64,000 bases of DNA from Salsipaludibacter sp963812245 (GTDB lineage Bacteria; Actinomycetota; Nitriliruptoria; Nitriliruptorales; Nitriliruptoraceae). Of this stretch, positions 1-7,303 are shown piece after piece. Location: the NCBI GenBank assembly GCA_963812245.1, contig CAWEUK010000002.1, positions 2,126,203-2,190,202 of the forward strand. The letters run 5' to 3'. Below the pieces are notes generated by a model, which was given only the letters and a program-made list of their open reading frames with translations, was not told the DNA's origin and searched no databases. The stretch's first letter is position 1; each line of letters begins with the position of its first letter. A program made the translations under genes and the position numbers.

Positions 1-1
1 G

Positions 2-799
2 GGCGCTGCGATCACGGGTGGCGGGCTGCTGGTCGGCACCGACCTCGAGGACCCCGACAGCGACGGCTACCGCCGCGTGACCGTCGCCGTGGACGGTGAC
101 GGGCAGGTCACCGACACCTACGTCAAGCAACGCCTGGTGCCCTTCGGCGAATACGTGCCCATGCGCTGGGCCTTCGACTGGTATCCGACCCTCGACCAGG
201 TGAGCCGGGATGCGATTGCGGGCCCCCGGGCCGCCAACATGTCGGTCATGACACCGGCAGGAACGGCCGTGTCCCTCGCGTTGGCCATCTGCTTCGAGAC
301 CATGTTCAGCGACGTGGTTGCCGACAACGTGGTGGCGCCCGCCAATGGGCCTGCCCAACTGCTGGTGTCGTCGACGTCGGACGCCACGTTCGGTCGCACG
401 GGACAACCTGACCAGCATCTCGACCAGGTGCGCATGCGTGCCATCGAGACCGGCCGCAATGCCGTGCACGCAGCGGTGTCCGGCACGACGGCCTTCGTCG
501 CCAACGACGGGTCGATCGTGGCCGGTGGCACCGAGCTGTTCGAACTCACCACCCTGCGACATGAACTGGGACTGGTGGATGACCTCACGCCGTTCCTGCG
601 GTGGGGTGACGTCCTCGCCCTCACCAAGTGGTTGGTCGTCGGCATCGCGATCGCGCTGGTGGTGGCAGCCCGGCGAGCCGCCACGCCCGACGCAGATGCG
701 CCGACCGGACGAGCTGGCGCCCGGGCACCAACCTCGCCGCCGTCAACCGCCACCACACCCGCCGCCGAAGCCCCCGACCTGCCCGGACCCACACCATGA
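2..799 (+). CDS. lnt: Apolipoprotein N-acyltransferase, C-terminal part (5' end outside window)
   Basis: Membrane enzyme that transfers an acyl chain from phospholipid to the N-terminal cysteine of lipoproteins. The frame is open from base 2, so the N-terminal membrane part lies upstream of the window. The visible part is the nitrilase-like catalytic domain. VKQRLVPFGEYVP carries the catalytic Lys and the loop Glu, and LAICFETMF carries the catalytic Cys. GRNAVHAAVSG follows, then one C-terminal transmembrane helix (WLVVGIAIALVVA) and a Pro/Ala/Thr-rich tail. The stop overlaps the next start (ATGA). This arrangement recalls mycobacteria, where the Lnt and mannose synthase domains are fused in Ppm1; here they are separate but coupled. 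Confidence 0.9.
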   Translation, partial: GAAITGGGLLVGTDLEDPDSDGYRRVTVAVDGDGQVTDTYVKQRLVPFGEYVPMRWAFDWYPTLDQVSRDAIAGPRAANMSVMTPAGTAVSLALAICFETMFSDVVADNVVAPANGPAQLLVSSTSDATFGRTGQPDQHLDQVRMRAIETGRNAVHAAVSGTTAFVANDGSIVAGGTELFELTTLRHELGLVDDLTPFLRWGDVLALTKWLVVGIAIALVVAARRAATPDADAPTGRAGARAPTSPPSTATTPAAEAPDLPGPTP

Positions 800-1593
800 C
801 CGACCACGCACCGCCCCCACCCAGTCGACCACTTGTGGTGATCCCGACCTACGACGAGCGCCGAACCCTGCCCGTCCTGCTGGAGCGGCTGCGGGCTGGT
901 TCCGCTGACGTCGACGTCCTGGTCGTCGACGACAACTCTCCCGACGGCACCGGGACATGGGCGCAGACCCAGGCCGATGACGACGAGCACCTCCATGTGC
1001 TGCATCGTGGCGGCAAGCAGGGGCTGGGGGCGGCCTACCGCGCCGGCCTGGGATGGGGCCTCGAGCGTGGCTACGAGGTCCTGGTCGAGATGGATGCCGA
1101 CCTGTCCCATGACCCCGTGCACCTGCCCGAGATCCTGGCCGGCACCCGGCATGCCGACCTGGTCATCGGGTCCCGCTACGTGCCCGGTGGCGGCACCACG
1201 AACTGGCCATGGCACCGGCGGGCACTGTCGGTGGGCGGCAACACCTACGTGCGGCTGTGGACCGGTCTGCCCCTGCACGATGCCACGGCCGGGTATCGGG
1301 CGTTCCGGGCACCCGTGCTGGAGGCCATCGGGCTCGCGGGGCTGCGGTCCGACGGGTACTCCTTCCAGGTCGAGACGGCCCTGGCCGCGCATCGGGCCGG
1401 ATTCCGCATCGTGGAGGTCCCGATCATGTTCGCCGAACGCACCGAGGGTGCCTCGAAGATGTCACGCGGCATCGTGGTCGAGGCCATGAGCCGCGTCGCG
1501 TCGTGGGGGTTGCAGGGACCGCGCCGCCCTGACGGCGTCCACGCCGATTCGGTGGCCGCCGAGGCGTCGGCAGCCACCGCCGGTGGTCGATAG
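796..1593 (+). CDS. ppm1: Polyprenol-phosphate mannose synthase (DPM/Ppm1 domain)
   Basis: Family 2 glycosyltransferase of 265 aa that makes polyprenol-phosphomannose from GDP-mannose, the donor for lipoglycan and glycoprotein mannosylation. VVIPTYDERRTLPVLLERL opens the GT-A fold. DDNSPDGTG and MDADLSHDP (the DxD metal site) follow, then GSRYVPGG, GYRAFR and GYSFQVE. There are no C-terminal membrane helices, as in eukaryotic DPM1-type soluble enzymes. The ATG at 796 overlaps the lnt stop; an in-frame upstream GTG inside lnt is less likely. Known actinobacterial biology links the two enzymes physically. Confidence 0.93.
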   Translation: MTDHAPPPPSRPLVVIPTYDERRTLPVLLERLRAGSADVDVLVVDDNSPDGTGTWAQTQADDDEHLHVLHRGGKQGLGAAYRAGLGWGLERGYEVLVEMDADLSHDPVHLPEILAGTRHADLVIGSRYVPGGGTTNWPWHRRALSVGGNTYVRLWTGLPLHDATAGYRAFRAPVLEAIGLAGLRSDGYSFQVETALAAHRAGFRIVEVPIMFAERTEGASKMSRGIVVEAMSRVASWGLQGPRRPDGVHADSVAAEASAATAGGR

Positions 1594-1624
1594 CCTCGCG
1601 CCCACGGTCGAATTGCGCCAGTGC

Positions 1625-1697
1625 GCTCCCGTCGTCCAGCGGTCTAGGATCCCACCCTTTCAAGGTGGTGACGCGGGTTCGAATCCCGTCGGGAGTA
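1625..1697 (+). tRNA. tRNA-Glu (anticodon TTC)
   Basis: The cloverleaf was read by hand. The acceptor is GCTCCCG pairing with CGGGAGT (first pair G-U). The anticodon stem is CCACC/GGTGG around the loop CTTTCAA, giving TTC. The T-arm contains GGTTCGAATCC. No CCA is encoded; ACCCA follows. It sits between the mannose synthase gene and the next CDS. Confidence 0.95.
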
Positions 1698-1748
1698 CCC
1701 ACAAGCCTCGTCCCGTCAGCCAGCACGCACGCCATCCAAGGATGCCAC

Positions 1749-2228
1749 GTGGCAAAGAAGAAGGTCGAAATCCAGATCCCCGTCGAACGTCAGAAGGCCG
1801 CACAGGCCGCTGGCAACTTCGACCTGGCTGACCTGCCCGGACTGCTGGCGGAGCCCGATGCCGCCGTGCGCGTCGGCAAGACCGCCAAGCAGGACAAGGC
1901 CCTGCTGTCGGGCGTGCGCACGCTCAACTCCCTGACCAAGATCACGAGTGGGCAGGTGCTGGCCAACTACGGCCGCAGCGAGTCGCGCTGGGCCCAGACC
2001 TACCAGCGTCGCCGTGCCGGCCATGCCGAGATCCACGAACTGCTGTCCTACGCCCGCCAGATCATCGGCATCACGCCGGATGGCGAGCTCGGGATCTTCC
2101 TGATGGGCCATGCCGGCCAGGGCGCCTGCATTCCGCTGTGGGTGCCCCAGGAGGAGATCAACCTGACGGTGCAGCCCAACGACATCATCATGCGTTTCGA
2201 GAAGAACCCCCTGGAGTGGGAGCGCTGA
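1749..2228 (+). CDS. Conserved-looking hypothetical protein
   Basis: About 159 aa; not recognised. The Lys-rich start (AKKKVEIQIP) and a mixed alpha/beta C-terminal half (GELGIFLMGHAGQG, then IPLWVPQEEIN) look like a small soluble domain. GTG 1749 was chosen because the longer open frame starting at 1665 overlaps the tRNA. No signal peptide or membrane segment is visible. Codon use (GCC, GAC, CTG) is that of the surrounding housekeeping genes, so it is probably native and expressed. No function is assigned. Confidence 0.6.
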   Translation: MAKKKVEIQIPVERQKAAQAAGNFDLADLPGLLAEPDAAVRVGKTAKQDKALLSGVRTLNSLTKITSGQVLANYGRSESRWAQTYQRRRAGHAEIHELLSYARQIIGITPDGELGIFLMGHAGQGACIPLWVPQEEINLTVQPNDIIMRFEKNPLEWER

Positions 2229-2378
2229 GCCCCACCCGGTGATGCCGACCGTCGCACCCACGGCTGCGTGGCTCGTGGCCGCTGGACGACGCGCACCGGG
2301 CCGTGCGCCAACGTGCTGGTTGGCACCGGACCGGACCTGGTCGCGGGGTTGTCACTGCGCATCGCTACGGTGCCAGCC

Positions 2379-3488
2379 ATGACCGAGATCACATCCGCGA
2401 GTCCCGCCGTGACCGCCACCCCCGCAGCCACCACCCCGTCCGCGGCGGTGGCGGACGTTGCGTCCGGGGCCGACGCGGGCGACGGGCAGGACCTCGACGG
2501 GGGCGAATTCGAACCGACCACCCCGCCGCTGGTCGGCGATGACGGGCGTGTCCGCCTGTCGTTCAGCCGCATCGACTCCCTGCGCCAGTGCAGCCTCAAG
2601 TTCCGCTATCGCTACGTCGATCGCCTGCCGACGCGACCCGCGACCTATCTCTCGTTCGGCACGTCCGTCCACAGCGCCCTGGAGTTGTTCCACGAGCGCA
2701 CCCTGTTCGGTCGCCCGGATCTCGACGACCTCCACCAGTTCCTCTACGACAACTGGGACTCGAGTGGCTACGCACAGGTGCCACGCGAACGCCAGGTGCA
2801 GGACTACAACCGCGCTCGTCACACCCTTGGTCGCTACTTCGAACGAGTCGTGGACACATGGCAACCCGCTGCCGACACCGAGAAGTGGTTCGAGTTGCCG
2901 GTGGGTGACACTGCGATGGTGGTGGGGTCCATCGACCGCATCGACGTCGACGCCAGCGGTGATCTCCACGTGGTCGACTACAAGACCGGCAAGTTGCGGG
3001 ATCGGGACAAGGTCCGGGGGTCGCTGCAGCTGGCCATCTACGCGCTCGCAGTCCACCATCTGTACGGCCGGCTGCCTGCGACGGTGTGCCTGGACTACGT
3101 GGTGGCCGACATCCCGGTGGTCGTGCCCGTGGCCGAGATGGACCTCGATGCCGCCCGGCACGCGATCCTCGAGGCGGCGGACCAGGTGCTGGCCAGCGAC
3201 TTCACACCCAATCCCACCAGGTTGTGCGACTGGTGCGACTACCGCGACGCCTGCCCGGCCTGGGAGGGAGACGGCCAGGCGGTGCTGGGCCCGGCCGTCG
3301 TCGAACGCGACCTGCTGCGGCGGCGCGTGCGCCGCGATCTCGCGAACCTGCGGGCACTGGAACAGGGTGTGCAGGATCTGGCGGCACAACTCACGGCGCG
3401 GGGTCTGGACCCGGTCCTGCCCGAATCCGACGATGGCGCGGACGACACCGGCCAGGGGGATCCCGACCCGGCGACGCTGGACATGTGA
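2379..3488 (+). CDS. RecB-family PD-(D/E)XK nuclease with Fe-S cysteines
   Basis: Stand-alone nuclease of the RecB/AddB/Cas4 fold, about 369 aa. After a low-complexity Ala/Thr N-terminus come LSFSRIDSLRQCSLKFRYRY and the motif HVVDYKTGKLRD (catalytic D...xK) with QLAIYALA behind it. The C-terminal half has LCDWCDYRDAC. Together with the Cys of the first motif this makes the four-cysteine iron-sulphur clamp typical of AddB and Cas4. No helicase or cas gene is near, so a CRISPR role is not suggested. Actinobacteria commonly carry such a single-domain RecB-like nuclease, presumably for DNA repair. ATG 2379 is preferred over the in-frame start at 2268. Confidence 0.85.
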   Translation: MTEITSASPAVTATPAATTPSAAVADVASGADAGDGQDLDGGEFEPTTPPLVGDDGRVRLSFSRIDSLRQCSLKFRYRYVDRLPTRPATYLSFGTSVHSALELFHERTLFGRPDLDDLHQFLYDNWDSSGYAQVPRERQVQDYNRARHTLGRYFERVVDTWQPAADTEKWFELPVGDTAMVVGSIDRIDVDASGDLHVVDYKTGKLRDRDKVRGSLQLAIYALAVHHLYGRLPATVCLDYVVADIPVVVPVAEMDLDAARHAILEAADQVLASDFTPNPTRLCDWCDYRDACPAWEGDGQAVLGPAVVERDLLRRRVRRDLANLRALEQGVQDLAAQLTARGLDPVLPESDDGADDTGQGDPDPATLDM

Positions 3489-3557
3489 GCGTCGACGCGC
3501 ACCTCGGGTCACTGCGGATGTAGCCTTGGCCACCCACGCGACCGACAGGACCTCCAG

Positions 3558-3995
3558 ATGAGTGAGAAGGCCAACGACTCCATCGTCATGCATGCCACCC
3601 CCGAGCAGATCATGGAGGTGATTCTCGACCTCGAGGCCTACCCGGTGTGGTCCTCGGAGATCAAGAAGGTCGAGGTGCTCAGCCGTGACGACGAGGGCCG
3701 GCCCATCGAGGCGCACTTCGACGCAGACGTCCGAATTGCCCAGATCGACTACACCCTGCGCTACGACCACGGCACCCCGGATGCGGTCACCTGGACCCTC
3801 AGCCAGGGTGACGTGCTCAACCAGATGGATGGCGCCTACGTGCTGCGTGCGCAGGGTGACGACACGCTGGTCGACTACACCCTCGAGGCCGACATCGCCA
3901 TGCCGTTGCCGGGATTCATGAAGAAGCGGGCGACCAAGACCATCCTCGACACCGGCCTCAACGGCCTCAAGAAGCGGGTCGAGTCGCTGTACTGA
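3558..3995 (+). CDS. SRPBCC (START-like) family protein
   Basis: 145 aa, single-domain helix-grip fold. The pattern is typical of actinobacterial polyketide cyclase/dehydrase-type proteins: SIVMHATPEQIMEVILDLEAYPVWSS at the start, alternating strands in the middle, and the long C-terminal helix MPLPGFMKKRATKTILDTGL. Members bind hydrophobic ligands in a central cavity, and the ligand here is unknown. It lies about 70 bp after the nuclease gene in the same direction and may be co-transcribed. Confidence 0.85.
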   Translation: MSEKANDSIVMHATPEQIMEVILDLEAYPVWSSEIKKVEVLSRDDEGRPIEAHFDADVRIAQIDYTLRYDHGTPDAVTWTLSQGDVLNQMDGAYVLRAQGDDTLVDYTLEADIAMPLPGFMKKRATKTILDTGLNGLKKRVESLY

Positions 3996-4048
3996 GGTCG
4001 TGTGCCAAGGACTGACGGCCCACCCGTCTTGCGACCAGGAGTGATGCG

Positions 4049-4387
4049 ATGCGCCCCGACGTCGAAGCGGCCTACTTCGCCCTGCTGCGAGCGCGCGAGG
4101 ACGAAGCCGACCTGCGGCGCTATGCCGAGCACCTGGCTGACGAGGCGCGCCGCCTGCGACGCTTCTCCAGCGAGACCAAGGCCGCAGCCGACGACGCCCC
4201 ACAGCGCCTTCGACGCCGCATCAGCCACACCGACGACCCCCTCACCAAGGCAGTGGCGGCACGCTTGGAGGCAGTGGGCGACGAACTGTCACGCCTCGAC
4301 CAGCGCATCGAGGATGCCGCGGCCTACGTCGTGTCGTGCGAGGCGGAGCATGATCGGTTGCGCACGGGCGGGCAACAGGATGTCTGA
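4049..4387 (+). CDS. Small coiled-coil protein
   Basis: 112 aa, almost entirely charged helix rich in Arg, Glu, Asp and Ala. Heptad-like stretches include YAEHLADEARRLRRF and VGDELSRLDQRIEDAA. There is no membrane segment and no recognisable domain. AGGAG lies eight bases before the ATG. Its stop overlaps the next start (TGATG), so the two are translationally coupled and may act together. Function unknown. Confidence 0.6.
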   Translation: MRPDVEAAYFALLRAREDEADLRRYAEHLADEARRLRRFSSETKAAADDAPQRLRRRISHTDDPLTKAVAARLEAVGDELSRLDQRIEDAAAYVVSCEAEHDRLRTGGQQDV

Positions 4388-4662
4388 TGTATCGCGATGA
4401 CCCACTGGACGACGAGTTCGAGCTGCGGGAGGTCATCGGGGATCCACCCGTCGATGCCCTGGCCGACGACATGGATGCGCTGGTGACCGCGCTCGACGTC
4501 CTCGCGTTGCTGCAGGGCTGGGTCACGGATGCCCAGGCGGCGTCCTGGCTCACGAGCCCCGCTCGACGACTCGACGGCCGAACACCCATGGGCGCCCTGG
4601 CGGAGGGTGACCTCGACGAGGTGACCGAGGCCTGCCAGGCCTTCATCAGCGCCCAGGGCTGA
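4387..4662 (+). CDS. MbcA/ParS/Xre antitoxin toxin-binding-domain-like protein
   Basis: 91 aa. The C-terminal half (LQGWVTDAQAASWLTSP, then LDGRTPMGALAEGDLDEV) matches the layout of the DUF2384 toxin-binding domain of MbcA/ParS-type antitoxins: a Trp-Leu helix, then GxTPxxxLxxG, then a closing helix. There is no obvious HTH at the N-terminus and no RES-domain toxin next to it. The partner is instead the coiled-coil gene it overlaps. It may be an orphan antitoxin-fold protein recruited to another task. This is a pattern judgement only. Confidence 0.5.
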   Translation: MYRDDPLDDEFELREVIGDPPVDALADDMDALVTALDVLALLQGWVTDAQAASWLTSPARRLDGRTPMGALAEGDLDEVTEACQAFISAQG

Positions 4663-4939
4663 TCCACTGACGAACCGGTGACCGTCGCGCCCGCCATGAC
4701 CCGGCACGCGCCAGTCTCCGCTACGATCGCACAGCCGTCGCGCCACGTCCGACAGCCGCACGGACGTCTGTCGCCACCGGGCCGTCGGGCGCGCACCGAC
4801 CCCGTGCCGCACCCGCCCCATCCGTGACAGCAGACGCCGGGTGCCGATCGATCGCAGTGCCACCTCGGCACTGCCCATCGCAACGAATGCGCGACGCACA
4901 CCCACACTTCCCCACACCACGCTGAACAAGGATTCCCGC

Positions 4940-5242
4940 ATGCCCAGTGGCCACGTCAAGGTCTACCACCCCGATCGCAAGTTCGGCTTCATCACTGCCG
5001 AGGACGGCAAGGAACTCTTCCTCAGCGCCGACGACCTGGGCGCCACCACGGTCAAGGCGGGCGATCGCATCGACTACGAGGTCGCCGAGGGCGACTCCGG
5101 TGCCAAGGCCGTCAACGTCGAGGTCGTCCACGCCGCATCCGACGACACGCCCGTGGGTCACACCATGGCCGCGCCACCGTCGTGGCACTCGCTGGAGGAC
5201 CGCGAGCGCGCACGTCGCCAGAACCGCCGGCGTCGCCGCTGA
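4940..5242 (+). CDS. Cold-shock-domain protein
   Basis: 100 aa. The N-terminal 65 residues form a cold shock domain: GHVKVYHPDRKFGFITAEDG (RNP1 region, KFGFI), then ELFLSADDL in place of the usual VFVH RNP2, and DRIDYEV. The C-terminus is an extra basic tail ending in RRQNRRRRR, likely for RNA contact. AAGGA precedes the ATG by seven bases. The 277-base leader upstream lacks a gene and contains TACGAT (a possible -10). A long untranslated leader would be typical for cold-shock genes. Confidence 0.88.
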   Translation: MPSGHVKVYHPDRKFGFITAEDGKELFLSADDLGATTVKAGDRIDYEVAEGDSGAKAVNVEVVHAASDDTPVGHTMAAPPSWHSLEDRERARRQNRRRRR

Positions 5243-5248
5243 TCCTCG

Positions 5249-5602
5249 ATGCACATCGCTTCCGCGCCAGCCGGGCACGACGACATCGTCGTGCCCGCTG
5301 TCGTGTGGCAGGCGTCAGCCTCGCCTGATGTCGACGAGCGCGTCGACACGGACACCGTGGTCGATCCTGCCCTCCCATGGGACGTGCTCGTGTGGGACGA
5401 TCCGATCAACCTGATGTCCTACGTGGTCTGGGTCTTCAAGCGCGTCTTCCAGTTCAGCGAGCCGGTGGCGCGCAAGCTGATGCTCGAGGTGCACGAACAG
5501 GGCCGCGCCCTGGTGGCGTCGGAACCCCGTGAACAGGCGGAGATGTACCTGCAGCAACTGCATGGCTACGGCCTGCAGGCGACCATCCAGCGGGCCGGGT
5601 GA
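5249..5602 (+). CDS. clpS: ATP-dependent Clp protease adaptor ClpS
   Basis: 117 aa. It delivers N-end-rule substrates to the ClpAP/ClpCP protease. After a divergent 40-residue N-terminal extension come WDVLVWDDPINLMSYVVWVF and KLMLEVHEQGRALV, then EMYLQQLHGYGLQATI. These are the DDxxN substrate pocket and the MxxVHxxG helix of ClpS. It starts six bases after the cold-shock gene. Its stop overlaps the DUF2017 start, the usual actinobacterial neighbour. The aat gene, whose product creates N-end-rule substrates, lies about 5 kb away. Confidence 0.93.
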   Translation: MHIASAPAGHDDIVVPAVVWQASASPDVDERVDTDTVVDPALPWDVLVWDDPINLMSYVVWVFKRVFQFSEPVARKLMLEVHEQGRALVASEPREQAEMYLQQLHGYGLQATIQRAG

Positions 5603-6316
5603 GTGCCATGGAGGTCGAGGTGCACGAACTGGTCCTGCCACCCGCACTCGTCGAGATCCTGGGGCGACTGATCGAGGACCTGCTGGCGCTGCACGATGAC
5701 CCGCCCGACAGTGCCGATCCGGTCTGGGACCGGCTCTACCCGGCGACCAGCGCGACCGCGGCCGACGATGCCGACATCCGCGAGTTGGTGCACCCGGACC
5801 TCGCGTCGAGCAGGCGCGCACGCGCTGTCGGAGATCGCGGCCCACCTGCGGACGAGCACGCCGACTGCCGACGGTGCCAGCCTCCTGCTCGACGAAGAGC
5901 AGGCGGTGGCCTTCCTGGGCGCGGTCAACGATGTGCGATTGGCCCTGGCTGCCCGCGTGCAGCCCGACGTGTTCACCGACCCCGCCGCGGACTGGCCCCC
6001 CCGGGCACCCGCCCGACGGACCCGAGCCATGGTGGAACTCGTCGACCACCTCGCCTGGTTGCAGGAACAACTCCTCGCCAGTCTCGACCCGGAGACCCAG
6101 ACGCACTACGACGAGGTCCGACCCGGCGAGGGTGCCGACGACGCTCGACGTGCTGGCGACGACCCCACCGACGACGGTGGTGCCGGCGACAACCCTGGCG
6201 CTGGCGGTGACCCCACCGACGACGCTGGTGCCGGCGGCAACCCTGGTGCCGGCGGCAACCCTGGTGCGGGCGGCAACCGCGGCGCTGGCCGTGACGCCAC
6301 GGACGAGCGAGGATGA
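5599..6316 (+). CDS. DUF2017 family protein (frameshifted by one base)
   Basis: Partner of clpS in many actinobacteria; function unknown. The first frame reads VEVHELVLPPALVEIL to about residue 70. The family pattern then continues one base out of frame (ALSEIAAHLRTS, LLLDEEQAVAFLGAVNDVRLALA, MVELVDHLAWLQEQLLASL). An apparent extra base therefore lies between about 5795 and 5825. The tail is a low-complexity run of imperfect GAGGNP/DDPTDD repeats not expected in the family. GTG 5599 overlaps the clpS stop; ATG 5608 is an alternative. The TGA at 6314 overlaps the next ATG. Confidence 0.75.
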
Positions 6317-7278
6317 CGACGATGGCGCAGCCAGCCCTGACCACGGTCGTGTTCGACGACGGCAAGGTGACCGTGGGGCAACGGCCCATGCCCGTGCCTG
6401 ACGGCCACGACGTGGTGGTCGAGGTCAGCGGTGCCGGACTCAACGGCGCCGACATCCTGCAGCGCGCCGGGCGCTATCCGGCGCCCGGCGCCACGCCCGA
6501 TGACCAGCCGGGCCTCGAGTTCGCCGGTCGCGTGGTGGCCCTGGGATCGGCCGTGACCCGCTGGACCGTGGGTGACGCCGTCATGGGCATCGTCCCCGGG
6601 GCCGGGCAGGCCAGTCACGTGGCGACGCACGAGGACCTGTGCCTGCCGGTGCCGACCGGGCTCGACCTGGCGGATGCCGGCGGCGTGCCCGAGGCCCTGG
6701 TCACTGCCCACGATGCCCTCGTCGACCAGGCCGGGCTCCGTGCCGGTGACCGCCTCCTGGTGACGGGTGCGGCGGGCGGGGTCGGGACCATGGCGGTGCA
6801 GTTGGCCCGAGGCATCGGGGCGACCGTGGTGGCGTCGGTGCGAGGACAGGAACGTCACGACGCGTTGCGGGCGCTGGGCGCGGACGAGGTCGTGACCCCC
6901 GAGCAGCAGGGCGACGCCGGCCCCTGGGACGTCGTCCTGGAACTGGTGGGCGCCCCCAGCCTGGCGACGGTGACGCCCGCCCTGGCCACCGGTGCCCGGA
7001 TCGTCGTGATCGGTGTGGGTGCCGGTGCCCGAGTCCAACTGTCGCTGCTCGACCTGATGGGGGCGCGTGCGACGGTGCGCGGTTCGACCCTGCGGGCCCG
7101 ACCACTGGCCGACCGCATCATCGCGTCCCGGCGCGCCGGCAGGCTGTTCGACCACCTGCACGAGCGGGGCGAGATCACGGTGCCGATCTCCTCGCGCCAC
7201 GCGCTGGAGGCTGCTGGCGCTGCCTACGCAGCCTTCGAGGCCTCCGGCACCGTGGGCAAGGTGCTGCTGACGCCATGA
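6313..7278 (+). CDS. Zinc-independent quinone oxidoreductase (MDR family)
   Basis: 321 aa, NAD(P)H:quinone oxidoreductase of the QOR/PIG3 type. The GroES-like N-domain (GLNGADILQRAGRYP, PGLEFAGRVVALG) lacks the structural zinc cysteines. The Rossmann part has LLVTGAAGGVGTMAVQLAR. The typical C-terminal SRHALEAAGAAYAAFEASGTVGKV pattern closes it. It probably reduces quinones or other electrophiles in the cytosol. It is coupled to the DUF2017 gene by an ATGA overlap. Confidence 0.88.
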   Translation: MTTMAQPALTTVVFDDGKVTVGQRPMPVPDGHDVVVEVSGAGLNGADILQRAGRYPAPGATPDDQPGLEFAGRVVALGSAVTRWTVGDAVMGIVPGAGQASHVATHEDLCLPVPTGLDLADAGGVPEALVTAHDALVDQAGLRAGDRLLVTGAAGGVGTMAVQLARGIGATVVASVRGQERHDALRALGADEVVTPEQQGDAGPWDVVLELVGAPSLATVTPALATGARIVVIGVGAGARVQLSLLDLMGARATVRGSTLRARPLADRIIASRRAGRLFDHLHERGEITVPISSRHALEAAGAAYAAFEASGTVGKVLLTP

Positions 7279-7303
7279 CCCCGTGGCGCCGTCCGGTCGT
7301 GGC

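Noticed and set aside
2379..3488. Cas4 assignment for the RecB-like nuclease
   Set aside because: The cysteine and PD-(D/E)XK pattern is shared with many stand-alone RecB-family proteins, and no CRISPR components are near.
2352..4202. Minus-strand frame of about 616 codons
   Set aside because: It is antisense to the nuclease and SRPBCC genes and has the composition of shadow translation.
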